From contig VWZP01005240.1 of assembly GCA_013396995.1 (NCBI GenBank), positions 1,806,639-1,870,638 on the forward strand: DNA of 64,000 bases, read 5' to 3'. Shown here one piece after another: positions 34,535-46,599 of the stretch (within the stretch, counting starts at the first letter, position 1; the number at the start of each line of letters is the position of its first letter). The translations under genes and the position numbers were made by a program. Under the pieces are notes generated by a model, which was not told where the DNA came from, ran no database searches, and was given only the letters and a program-made list of their open reading frames with translations. This stretch comes from Dicaeum eximium (lineage: Eukaryota; Chordata; Aves; Passeriformes; Dicaeidae).

Positions 34535-36768
34535 AATTTTCTATCCCTCATGCTAGTTTTATTTGTTTATTTGTTATATTTTTTTTCTCTCCTCGGTTTC
34601 TTTTTCCTTTGCACATTTTTCCTTTTGGAGACAGGAGAAGGATGGTATGTCTTGATATAAATAAGTGAAAGAGCCAATAAAGACAGTGGCAAATTGCACA
34701 TGCTTAGAGAATACTCTTATCTCTCCTCAAATGAAAGCTGTAAATTTAAAAAAGAATTTAGAATGCTACCTGACTGAGTGGTGAATAAGAATTATAACAA
34801 GGCACTGTGGCTGTTCACAAACAACTGCTGTTCCCACTTTATCACACTGGGAGTCCTTCCAAGTTGCTCCTGCAGATGGTTATTTCTCCCCTGAGCTGCA
34901 CAACAAGAAGAGAGGGTTAAATTGACTTTGCCCAAGTATCCTTGCCTTTCAGAAATATAAAGTCTGAAAGAGACTAGGCAATGACAACAAATGAGAAAGA
35001 GTGCAGTGTGTTTTGCCAAGTTTTGTTTGGCACATGAAGAACAACATCTCACACCAGGAAAAGAATAGGCACTCTAAGCAATTGTTAAACAACAAAGACT
35101 CTATGTGCAATCTTGTTTGGCTGTTCTTGTTACCCAGTATTGGCATCCTGGAGAGATTTGAAAGCAGAGAGTCAAAATGATCTCAATTCTGAGAAGATAC
35201 ATGACAAAGTAAAGCAACAACAGCCTGTATCTCTTGTTTAAAACCCATGGCTTTATTCTGCAAGTAGTTAAAAACCATTAACACCAAGAAAGAGAAACAT
35301 TAATAAGGATAAAGATGGTGAAATCACAATAAAAGAAGAGAAATTTAGACTGCAGTGCAGAAAACCTTTCAAGCAGCGACATAAAGTATTGGCTGACATA
35401 TTTTAAGTCTGATAGAATATGTGTAAGTATATAACCAGACTTATTTTTTTGTTGGAAGGGGTCTAAAGACATTTAACTACATTCTAGCACTATATTCAAT
35501 TAGCCAAATTGATTTTTAGTGCACTCTATTCAAGCAATGAACTGCAAAATACTCAATATTCCATCTCCTTTATTAGGGGCCTGTGTGCTCTCTTCTGCTT
35601 CTTCAAAAATAACAGAATTACTTTGGGATAAAGAATGCCTGAGTTTACATTAACTTTTTTTTTTTCTCAAAAATCAAAATAAAGACAATTAGAATAATAA
35701 ATAGCAAAAAAGGGGGAAAATATAATCTGGGATTTTTGTGCTCATCTTTGAATGCTGAAATTTGTAAATGAAGGATGGGTACCTGATGATAGTATCATCT
35801 ACCATATACAGGGAAATGACTAGAAACTTTTTCAAGCTGAACAAGCTCTCAGAAATATTTAGGCATATCATTTAAAAAAACCCATGTGATTTTTATTTAA
35901 TTTATGGTATTTTTAATATAATGATATTATCTGGTTTATCTGCTCCCAGTTATTTTTGAAGATATGGTTAAGGGTTCACAGATTTTTAGTATCTGGGGAG
36001 GGGGTGTTGTTTTAGATGAAGGTATACCAATTTTTAAAAATAAACTATGTAAACTTAAACATTGTTATCTCCTTGTCCATACTACAAAGTTTTTGACGTC
36101 TGATCAACCATCCTAAAGTTAAATGGGAGCTGAATGTGTTCAGCATTTCCCAGCATCAACGCATATGGTGAAATTCTTATGCTTTTCTGATTCTCTATCC
36201 CATTGTATGAACAGATGGAAAATACTGCATGCTTTTAAGAATTATCAATAAATCGAATCTATATTATATACTACTAAATTATGAATGCACATTATCCTAT
36301 CAGAATAAACAAAAATGTGCCTTTACCATGCATACAGAATTTATTTCTCATCTATTGCAACTGTTTTGTTTTTTCTGGCTCCCCAAGAGTCTTTGCCACC
36401 TTACCTTGCATTATTCTGTCCCTCTTTTGATCCTTGAAAATGGGAAGTAAACACTCTATTAACAAGCTTACAAAAAAAAAAAAAGTTGAGTTGTTCCTGC
36501 TTCCTTTTTAACATTCAGACTACAAGATAAACAAGCAAAACCACAATTACTATAGAAATATGTCCTGACCAGAATGTTTAGTAATGCGGTCTTGCAGTAT
36601 TAATGATATTCCATGTGCATGTGTGCATTTTCATGTGTGGCATGAAAAGCCACAGGTGTATTTTTGAAATCTCCATTCTTGTTTCACAGAATGGAAATTC
36701 AAATGCTCACACAGGTGGAAATACTTATTATGGCCATAATCTGATCCATCTCATTAGGACACTTTAGC

Positions 36769-36814
36769 TCTACAGCTGTACTTTAGCTATTACAGCTACT
36801 TTAGCTGTAATAGC
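36769..36814. repeat. Triplicated TTTAGCT word with a 12-bp hairpin
   Basis: The word CTTTAGCT occurs three times (36762, 36781 and 36799 regions). The arms GCTATTACAGCT (36786-36797) and AGCTGTAATAGC (36803-36814) are perfect reverse complements around a 5-nt loop (ACTTT). It looks like a local duplication plus inversion. Confidence 0.85.
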
Positions 36815-37564
36815 ATTAATACCTTGCATCACTATTAAACTAACATGAAAAGCAATTTAAATGAAAGTATGTAATGTAATTAATATCAACAAAGTTGAGA
36901 CCCAACCCCCACTGCTGAATTATCCAGATCAGCTGTATTCCATCGATTATACCATCAGTCACAATCTGGCACATTTTTGTTTTGTTATCTCAGGACTAGG
37001 TCCTTTTTTTAATCTAATGAATTTTTATTCTGGAAATTTTTCTGCTGGTTCATTTGCAGCATTCCTATCTTAAACTTTAGAACAGTTTTGTATCCCTGAA
37101 CTAGTTTCCTGTTACAATATATTGATCCTTCATGTATCCTGTAAGATGGAAATGGTAGAGAAATAATAAATTTGGTGATAAGCATTTTCTCTACAGCTGA
37201 GTTATTTTTTCTGTCTCTTTTGTATCCTCTTTTCTTATTATTTCTGCTGATTGTCTCCCTGCCTTTCATCTCCTGAAGCACTTAAAAAGGATTTATTCTT
37301 GATTTTCATGCCTGGACAGTCCTAGGATACTTTTACATTTAATCCAGCAGTATTGATCATTTTTCCTCTTTCCTTATTACTGAAGGATAGTAATGGTCCT
37401 CGCTCTTGTTTCTTTTACACCACCATTCAACCATTCCAGTTCCTTTCTGGCCTTTCTGAAGTTCTCCCCAGTAAGTGGAAAGTATTCTGGATTTCCAATG
37501 TGGTGGATGATCAGAATGCTCTCCGTGCTGGTGAGTAGTTTATTCAATTGGTAGCTTCTTTTTA

Positions 37565-37860
37565 AAAAATGAGAGACTCAGAGTAGGGTTTAGGCTGGAG
37601 GCTCCTCTTTGTAGTCACCTACTCCAAGCAGAGCTAACTGCAAAGCTAGATCAGCTTGGCCAAGGCCTCATTCTGGGCAGTTTTAAAAACTTCCAAGGAT
37701 GGTGATTCTCTCGCTTCTCTGGGCAGTGTCTAAACCTGCTTAAGTAAAGATTCCTTTGTCTCATTCAGAATGTCCCCTGCTGCTAGTTATGGCTGTTGTC
37801 TCCCACCCTTTGAGGAGCTCTCCTGTGTGGATGGTGTCTCTTGAAACTGAAAGGATGCTG
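37565..37860 (-). mobile_element. CR1 LINE 3' fragment
   Basis: Reverse-oriented. 'ctactccaagcagagctaac', 'gctagatcagcttggccaag', 'aaacttccaaggatggtgat' and 'ctcgcttctctgggcagtgt' are the antisense 3' region and ORF2 end of a CR1, in the expected order. Frame-broken and old. Confidence 0.8.
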
Positions 37861-40205
37861 GGACTGCCTTTGTTGCTCCCACACTGTGCACGTGTTACGA
37901 TCGATCGCTCTCACAGGATGACTTTGCAACTGTGATATCCTCAGTCAGGTCTGCATGCCCTGCTCTGAACCACGCCAGCAGACGTTGACAGTATCTAAAT
38001 ATTAGTCATAATCCAGGTCATTTAAGGAGCCTATATGGTCTGTTGTGTTTTTGGAGTGGGATAATGACCCTTAGTGTGCCTATGCCAATACACATTCAAA
38101 CACTTCAATCCTCTCTCTAAGCAATACAAGTGCATAGCTCTTAATATAGTTTCATTTCACAGAAAAAGCACTAATTCCTTAAGAGTGACCTTTCCCCCCA
38201 CCTATTTTTGAAAATGCAAGTATATTTATTGCTCTACTGCAGGTGGTAAGAGTATCTGAAGAGTAGGACAACAGACCATATTTTAAATATCCAGAAATAA
38301 ATAAGCTGGATCAATATACTGTAACAGATTGTTTTGCTCATTAGAAGGTAAAAATAAAAAGGAAACTTGTCAATCTACCAAAAATCTAGCCTTTCAATAA
38401 GGATATAATTGGAACAAGCTGTCAAAAACAACTTTGAAATTAAATTCACAGCAGCTGGTACTCAATACATTTCATGACAGGTCATCAAAGATAAAAATTT
38501 ACCTCTACATGCTACTTCTTTAATCTCTGTCAGATATTTCAAAATGTCCAGGATTTTTAAAGCAATATTAACTATTTCATGTTAGAATAGCACACAGATT
38601 GTGCCTTTATCTTAATTGGAGGCTTTTCCTTTGCAGGAATACTTCACTGTAACATTTGTTACTGTTAGTATTAATCCTTTCCTAACCCATCCCTTACTGC
38701 CCTGACTAGTCCTTAGTTTTGTTGTAGCTTTATCTCTCTAGCAATAGATGATTTACTTCCTTCTCTGTAAATAATGTGCAATATTTTCTATCAATCAACA
38801 GACTGTGGATACCATTTTATGTGTGAATATTTCTTAGGCACCCAAACATACAAATCCAGAGGTATTTAGAACGACAGAGGATAGTGTTAACAGTTAAATC
38901 TGATAAAGATCACTGCAATTCTGCTCTGCAGCTGACTATTTAAAAAACCCCAACTCACCTTTTTCATAATACCCTCACTGTAAAGGAACAATGAATGATT
39001 GTTTCTTTTCTACATCAAAAAGTCTTTGATATTTCCTATCCTTCCAAAATAGTATAAAACTCCCTAGGTGACTAGTTTCTTAATTCGAGATAATCCACAC
39101 ATTCAGGCAAAATCCTGTCTCAAGTGTGATAACTCTGCACTGCAAGGAACTATCAGTGATGATTGTAAAGCAGAGAGTGACCTCTGACAGTGATTGCACA
39201 TTCCTAGGCCATTGCTTGAACTTGGGAAGCTGGAGCTATAGAATAAAGAAGCCTTGCTCCCCATGGGTAGCTGCCATGCACCTGTTAGAAGGTTGCTAGA
39301 AATCCAGATGGTTACTTGGCTTAGTTAGTTCACACATTCCACTCTTCTGTCAGCACAGTTGATGAATGATTAAAACTTTCTGGTTACCTATTTTTGTATT
39401 CATTGTGTTTTGCACCCATCTCCACTTTGACCTGCATCACCTTTACTGATCCTTTTTGTCATTTGCAAAAAACTGTAGTGGTGGGGAGGATGTGTTACAA
39501 AAGTAAAAGGATGAGAGCTAGCAGCTGGGGACTGTGCTAGTCCTCAAGAGATCCCTTTTAGCAAAACTCTTCCTTTTTTAGGGAAGTGTGTAAAACTATT
39601 TCAAAGACCAAGCTCAGGTCCAGGGCTCCAGACTGAACTTGCTGCAAGCTGTCACTCATAATAGTCAGAGTGGTATACTTTTAGGGCTAACATGATGCTG
39701 CCTTTTTTTCCCTTTAACTCCAGACTAATTTGACTGATTGCTCCTCTCAGTGCTTCCCTGGTGTGTGAAAGAGAGAGAAGGAATGGGTAGGGTTGGAAAA
39801 AATTCATTGCACCTGCACCTCTGCACCCCCTGCACTCTTATTCTGTAGCCATGCCTAGGCATCCATGTTGATAAGGGAAGGTGTAACCTCAAAGAATTAC
39901 TGTAGACCTATAAACCTTCAGTAAAATAGAATTCTTTACTAGGGAACTGGGGTCCCACCATTCAGGATGGTTTTATGAGCAAAATAGCAAAACCACAGTG
40001 CTTTTGGAAGTTTGAGGTCAATACAGCAAATATAATCTTGTGAGGTCACCACTTGAGCTGCCTTTGCAGTATTAGTTTCACTAATAAAGAATCCCTAATT
40101 GATTAAATTAGCATTTTAATTTTTTTTTTCAAAATACAGAATACTCAAGAATTAAGCAACCCTTTTGTCTTTATCTTATGTTACAAGAATAAGACTGCAT
40201 TTTAT
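37861..40205. other. Unassigned intergenic sequence
   Basis: No open frame of 60 codons or more that looks real and no recognised repeat for over 2 kb. A palindromic CGATCGATCG word lies at about 37899-37907. AT-rich throughout. Confidence 0.5.
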
Positions 40206-40290
40206 GGAATCATAGAATCATTTAGGTTGGAAAGGACCTCTAATATCATGAAGTCCATGATTATCATAACTATCACAGGATTCATCTAGC
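40206..40290 (-). mobile_element. CR1 LINE 3' tail fragment
   Basis: GGAATCATAGAATCATTTAG then 'ttggaaaggacctctaatat' and 'atgaagtccatgat' are the antisense CR1 tail. Only about 85 bp remain. Confidence 0.88.
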
Positions 40291-42175
40291 AGCTGGCTAG
40301 CATTTTATGGGAAAGTCTCTTGCCTCAGTATTGAAAGTGAAATATGTTTTTCAGAGAACGAGTGCAATATTTAATTTTGGCCAGTTTCAGTTTATTAAAT
40401 CTCTGTGCAACAGAATAAGATTTCCTCTTAGTTTCCCCCATAAGTCTCTTTACAGCATTTTGCAGACTGACTTAGATATACAAAATTAAATACAAAGCTG
40501 TGTTCTTTTGACCTGAAATCTTTGACCTGTGAGATAAAGTGACATTGTTTCTGCTTGAGGACCAGTTCAGCTAATTGCTGAGTGATGGCTGTGACACAGC
40601 TGGTACACGATTTTGTTCCCAAGGTAACTCTGCCGTACAAAGTGGTTCAGAATCAATCATTTGTTTTATGGGGAGACAGCAGGTGTTACGTGCTGCACAT
40701 GGGGAAAATAGGCATTTTTACTGAGAGGGTCATCCTTTTATTAAAATATCCTTTCATCTCCCTTTGTGATGTAGAAGGCACATTTTCAGTGTTATAGCTG
40801 AAAGGAACATAATGTTTTTAATGGAAGAATACTCAGGAATTTCTTCTTTGCTTAGCATGAGTTCCCTGGGACTAACATGAACATAAAAAGCTGTAATAAA
40901 ACTGCAAAGAAATACTTTTACATCTTCTCTTACCTTCAGCAAAACCACAGAGCCTTTCCCAGCACCCCTCACCTAAAAACATTGGTTCACAACAACAGTC
41001 AACAAGCTCCTTTGTATTCACAACACACAGCAGAGACCATCTCATTAAACAGCAACGTTTGGCAGTTAGGACTGGGTTCATCTCCCAGCAAAGTCTGATG
41101 GATTCCAGAGGCGCTGGACTGCATTTGCAGTGCTGAAATTGTTGCTGGGGAAAGCAAAAACTTCTACACAAGCAATTACATACACCTTCTTGTACTTGAG
41201 GCAACACCAGAAAAATAAAACATAGAGTTTCTTCCCCTCCCTCTAAGTGAAAGAAGCCTAATTTTTCACGTGTTCACAAAGGAAATAATTTTAGCTGAGA
41301 CCCTAGCCCCAGGTCAGCATTTATTAGAATAAAATAAAGAAATACTAGTGTCTGCAATGCATTGAAATATCTGTAAAACTGAAACAAGGACACAGGTTTT
41401 GAATTGCTAATCACTTTCTGTAGGTGCACAAAACAATCCTTGATTTCCATCAGGTTCTACCTGCAGGCAAAGCCCCAGAATCTGACCTAGTATTTCTAAG
41501 GAAAAACATAAAATTTTGAAGATGACACAAAAGAAGCATTTCTGAGTTGGGTGAAAAATGCATTTTTAAGAGCTGCACAAAGCTGTAATCGTTCTTTATT
41601 TTCTAAATATTTTTTGGGTTTTGTGTCTTTGTTCAAGAACGTAACAAAAGGTTTCTTCAATTATATTAAACTAAGATTTCTTAGCTAAGATCTGTGAAGT
41701 GAATCTGTGATTGAATTCCAATAAACTGACTTTTTTTAAAGCTGGTTCCTTTTTAATCCAACCACAAACCGGCATTAGCATAAATTCCTGTGAAACAAGA
41801 GAAGATCCTGTCTAAGATTAACTTAAAGCTATGGGAAATCCCTTTTCAGGTTCATTATAATTTTACAAGTTTAAAATTCAGTGATTTTTTTTTTTTACTC
41901 TTGTATTGCTTGGAAATATTTCTTATAATTTCAGTAGCTTCCTTGATATTATTTTTTCTTGAAGGGACACATTTCTTGCTTGAAGGCTGTGAGTTACCCT
42001 TAGCCAACAGCCAAACTCCTTTTTTGCAAAGAACCTACTTTAAACCAAAAGATTAAAGCATATACCTCTCATCTATTCTGGACAGAGTTGTATGTTCAAT
42101 TACTTTCATCAATTTTTATCTTGCTTCAGTCACTTAGAGGCTTGCATTGGAATTAAATAGTTGTTTTCTAGGCTC
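40291..42175. other. Unassigned intergenic sequence
   Basis: No supported gene. The 111-codon minus-strand frame (40872-41207) is cysteine-rich by chance and has no family signature. 41260-41460 is repeat-free and AT-rich. Confidence 0.45.
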
Positions 42176-42193
42176 TTTTTTTTTCTTTTTTTT

Positions 42194-42258
<65 letters not shown>
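42176..42258 (+). repeat. Poly-T tract (83 nt, last 63 uninterrupted)
   Basis: A T run broken only by C at 42185 and 42195, then 63 consecutive T. No poly(A) signal complement follows directly, so I see no support for a minus-strand retrocopy. The exact length is likely unreliable in the assembly. Confidence 0.95.
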
Positions 42259-42259
<1 letters not shown>

Positions 42260-43639
42260 TAGTGCTGTCTGTATGATCCTGACTCCATTTTGGTTATGCT
42301 GTAGAGATCTGAAGATGCATTGCATCTGTCTTTTGAACTATTAGAACATGAAGCATAGGCAAATCAAAGAGGCAGGTTAAGTGAAACTCAGTAAAGAACT
42401 GCATTTCTCTGATAAATCAACAGCCTCAATGGGAAAACTAAACAATTTTTTGATTGAAAAAAGTACATGGTGGCTGATTTTTGCCCTCTTGCTGTTATAG
42501 AGCTCATAATGTTCAGATTAACCTCTGATTCTGCAAAACCACTGTGTGAATTATTTCAGTAAGCAAATCAGGAGTTCAAAGTGCATTCTTTAAAAACATG
42601 CCCTTCAGTACAGACTGAAATCTATTGAGCTGCACACATTAGGGATGGCCTAAATAAATCTGTAGAGGTGTTACTACATAAATGAGGCCTGGCACCATTG
42701 GAACTCTGAGGTTTGTGACAGTGGAAGACAAAGCCTGTTACCATCACACTTCTCCCCACAAGGCAGGATAAGTTTTAAAAATAGTGAAGATACAATTTTC
42801 AGTGCATTTTTGTAGATCCTTATTTCTTGTTTCTTGAAAAGGACACCATTTTAATGATATTTATGAGTTCTAAAATATATTGATTCCTGAAAGTTTGATT
42901 TTTCTATAGAAAAAACAATTCAAGTGGTATAGAAGCATTGATCTTGCCATTATAATCTCTTCAGAATCCCTGGTATAAGGAACACATTTTCTCAATATGT
43001 CACTCACAAGAGACATCAATTCTTTTACTCTCCTGATGGTTTTTAAATGCCTTATTATTATTTTGTGATGCCCTTTTTATCTCCAGATTATCTGTGTAAT
43101 TATCTGTAGGTCCTGCTGTTAATTTCCATGGTTTTTCTGCATTCGATTTTTCCCTCTCATATTTATTTGCTTTTTTATTTCTAGTAAATCTCCCCTGTCC
43201 TGATTCTGCATGGCAGGAGCCAGTGGTTCCAGTGATTTCTTAATCACTTCCCTCTGCCTATACCCTTCTTTACTGATGTTGACAGGATGCTTGTAGGTAT
43301 TTTTAAAATAAGTTTCTTTTAAAAAATGATTTTTAAAATATTTTCAGGCAAAATGTTTTATTCTCAAATATTTGTTCTTAAAAAAAAAAAAAAAATCTAT
43401 TTTCGTTCCTTCCCAGAAAAGAATCACTAAGTCAGGGTGATGAATTAATGGTAATGTTACATGTTTCAGACAACATTGATGCACATAATAGTTACTGTAG
43501 TAGTAGTATTCTCCTAAATAAGGCAATGGTCTTGAGAAATTGCTGCTCATGAGCAAGCAATTTGAGCCTTATGTGTTCTTGTGTTTTGCTTTTTTTTTTT
43601 TCCTTTCATTAATGGAACATTTCTTTTTACAAAGCTGAT
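42259..43639. other. Unassigned intergenic sequence
   Basis: AT-rich, with a 15-A run at about 43380-43395. 42470-42740 is repeat-free. No gene recognised. Confidence 0.45.
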
Positions 43640-43880
43640 GAAAATTGAAATGTGGGCAATTTTCTGTGATGTGTTAAATCGTTTTAAAGATTGATGACCA
43701 GATGTGCAAATGGTCATGGATGGCTATAAAAGCAGGAATAAAACAACAAATGTGTCTGTCTGATCAGCTATGTGGAAATTAAAATGCCATCACCCTATGC
43801 AATGTCAACTGCATTATTTTGATCAAGCCATCACTACACCACCAGATTGAAAAAGAAATTACAGTATCTTCAATTAAATT
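43640..43880. promoter_or_regulatory. Candidate non-coding island with a TATA-like box
   Basis: Contains GGCTATAAAAGCAGG (43722-43736), a good TATA-box match with GC flanks. Nearby AAACAACAAATG, GGAAATTAAAATGCC and CTGCATTATTTTGATC are SOX/homeobox-like words. There is no coding exon or recognised transcript downstream, so promoter activity is speculative. Confidence 0.2.
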
Positions 43881-44339
43881 GAATTTCCATATATGCCTGC
43901 TGCAAAGACTGCTCCTTTTTTATTTTATTTTAATGCATCTTGCTTCCTTCCTCCAAAACAAATATCTGATTTCGTGCCTGACCCTTCATTTTACTCTTAT
44001 CTCTTTCTCTGCTCTCTCCTTGTCTTTGTTTAACAAAAAAAAGCCAAGCAAATCAATGCATTGATTTCCTGCAAAAGGCTGCATTTCTATCTGATGTTTC
44101 AGATGCTTTTGAAATAAGAACTGTACTACTTTACTTTTTTATGTAAATAAATTATAGCAGTCTTTGATGGCCTCAACTGTAAGGCAAATTGTAAGGCATG
44201 CCCTTATCTGACCAGGGGTTAAGGTTATATAAGGTCATAAGGATATCCCCTGAGCTAGCAACCTCAGCACCTGTGGGTGCATCCCATCAGGTCACATGGA
44301 CTCACATCTGTCCAGTTTCTTTAAACATTCCCTAATTTA
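43881..44339. other. Unassigned sequence
   Basis: AT-rich, with a short near-repeat (CTGTAAGGCAAATTGTAAGGC, about 44178). No gene recognised. Confidence 0.45.
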
Positions 44340-44910
44340 ATAACTCAAATGATGGTGAAGTCTTTCTTGCACTAGACTGTTCCACTGCTCCCAGGGGCCT
44401 GGTGCCCTCCTGAAGGTCTTGCTGGTAAAACCTGAGCCAAGACACACTGAACACTTTGTTCTCTCCTGACTTGCCCATGCAGCACTGGGCCCTGTTTTTC
44501 CTGTTTGTTGGTGGTATAGTAGTAGCCCTCCTTGTTTTCCTACATGTCCCTTGCCAGATTCAACATTAGATGGGCTTTGGCTTTCCCACCCCAACCTTGT
44601 GGGCTCAGGCTGTGTCTCTTCGGCTTGATATCTCCCTGCTTCCAATTCTTGAACACTTTTTTAGACATAACTTCAGTTCAGGACCTCCTTGTACTATGTT
44701 CCTGTTTCAGAAGCTACATGAAAGTTGCTGGCTACTTTTCCTTGAATTTCTGTACATCAGGATGAACTATTCTTGAGCTTGAAGCCAAGAGTTGTTATTG
44801 AGCAATTTGTCTTGTTCCTTCTTCTCACAACTCTGAACTCCACCACCTCATGGTCATGGCAGCTAAGGCTGTCCCTGACCGCCAAATCCACAAGACTGTG
44901 AATCTTTTAA
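44340..44910 (-). mobile_element. Old CR1 LINE fragment (ORF2 region between endonuclease and RT)
   Basis: Plus-strand words 'cttgctggtaaaacctgagc', 'gccagattcaacattagatg', 'gggctttggctttcccaccc', 'caggatgaactattcttgag' and 'tcatggtcatggcagctaag' occur in the order of the antisense strand of the CR1 ORF2 region just upstream of the RT core. All frames are broken. The 102-codon minus frame at 44337-44645 is not intact family protein. Confidence 0.7.
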
Positions 44911-45059
44911 AAGCCTGAAAGGCTCTGACTGCTCCTCCTGTGGAAGAGGAAGATGTAAATGCTGGTACAAATGGGCCATACACAAGAAAGGGCCTAACCT
45001 GTTTTCCAATTATTGTAAAATCATGTTTTTACTTCTTTGTCAGTCTTGAGATGCTATCA

Positions 45060-45440
45060 CTTTTGAGACACGCTAAGTAGATATAATCTTCAAGAAGATT
45101 ACAAGTTGTCTTTATTGCAGACAAGTATTCTGGCTGCATAATTAGAACCAAAAGATGAATTTCATTTATGTACTTGCTATAAGATGTGCTAATATTTTGC
45201 TATTCATTGTGCTGACAAGATGTGCTTGTGTGAGTTAGTAAGAGCTACATTTCATTCTCCCTCATTTGTGTTTATTTGACCGAGTTCAGAGTTCAGCTTT
45301 AAGACTTATTTACTATTGCATTAAGAATGTTTTGCCCCACAAGATACAGTGACCGGTTCTATTACAAAATCATTGTGCCAAATCCAATTAGCAAAGATTT
45401 TTTGATGAATTAACCTTGTCACAGCATAATATATACACTG
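45060..45440. promoter_or_regulatory. Candidate conserved non-coding/regulatory island
   Basis: Repeat-free. Dense words: GCATAATTAGAACC (about 45135), CTATTCATTGTGC (about 45200), AATCCAATTAGCAAAG (about 45381) and GATGAATTAACC (about 45404). No coding potential. Homeobox-like composition only. Confidence 0.25.
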
Positions 45441-46599
45441 CACCTGCTGTTCTGCTTTAGAGCCAGACTTCAGCCCTCCTACAGTTAAGTCCTTGGTTGT
45501 TTTGCTGATCCTTTTCAGCTCACTTTTTCCTCCTTGTGTTCCAACGTCACTACCTCCAGATGTCCAAGATTTTCTGCCTCATTTATATGTATGATTTCCC
45601 TCTTCAGTTTGTTCTTTCATCATTCTCAGTACTCCCTTGTTGCAGAAGTCTGCAGCAGATGTTTGATTTTTTTGCTTGCACCTTGCCTTATCTCCAAGGA
45701 GGCTTGCAAATTCAGCTGCTCCAGACAGGAAGGCAAGGCTGATCACTGGAGTCCATGAATAGCCAAAAGAGAAGGTTATTTAACAATCTAGCTGGGGAAA
45801 TAGCATTAACAATTTTTATTTATGTGCTTAAGGGAATCTGACCTCCAGGGTAGCATGAACCTCCATTTTGGCAAATGGAAAACGGACGTTCTGGTTTGGT
45901 GGGAATTCATGTTCCTTCCACATCTGGCAGCTTCCTGTGAAGAAAAAGTGCAGGAGAAGGAAGAATTTGCCTTTGCTGCGTTTCCTTCCCTGTCTGGAGG
46001 GAACCAGTGTGACAGTGTGAGGAATACAGACTGTGAGCCAGTGTCAGGGTAAATTTTAGAACTCCATAAGGGGTTCCAGGCAGACTAGAGACATGAATGG
46101 CTGATCTGGTGTAAGCAGTCATGGCTGACCCCACTCTGCTAATCTCACCAAATATTTGGCTGTGACATTGTACCCTGCCTCTGGGAATTAAGACCCTATA
46201 AAACCTCCTATCCTCCTCAGCTTCCATGGTCTTTAGCCAGAATCCTGGCCTGCAGCACCACAGGCTGTCTCTTTTGGGGCCACTCCTGGGTGGTCTACAT
46301 TTCATGCTGGATTAGACACAGATCTCCTCCTTCATCACCACCACCTGCAGCACCTGCCTTGGGAACAGAGGTAGGTATGAGGAGTATCCTTCTCCCTCTG
46401 GCTGGTAAGAGAAGGAAAAGGAAAAAAGCTAGATTTTTTGCTGGAATCAGATGCTTCATGATACTGGGCAGCAAACACAGAGGTCTGCACTGTGGGCCAT
46501 CTGTCATCTCTTCAGCTGACAGCCTGACTTGAAAACAAATCAAAGGATCAGTCACTGGAGAGCAGGCTTGCATGGCCAGCATCCCTGTCAGATGGACTG
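45441..46599. other. Unassigned intergenic sequence
   Basis: Moderate GC. A 132-codon minus-strand frame (45907-46305) has no recognisable domain. No gene supported. Confidence 0.45.

Larger units (their letters stand above)
33536..37564. other. Unassigned intergenic sequence
   Basis: About 4 kb without a gene. It includes a short (CCTTT)n run at 34513-34534, short A/T homopolymers (for example about 36473) and a hairpin at 36786-36814, listed separately. Overlapping frames at 33790-34110 on both strands have no domain. Confidence 0.45.

Noticed and set aside
42134..42344. Poly-K/poly-F frames and possible processed retrocopy tail
   Set aside because: Frames are the poly-T run. No poly(A) signal complement or gene-like sequence follows on the right-hand side.
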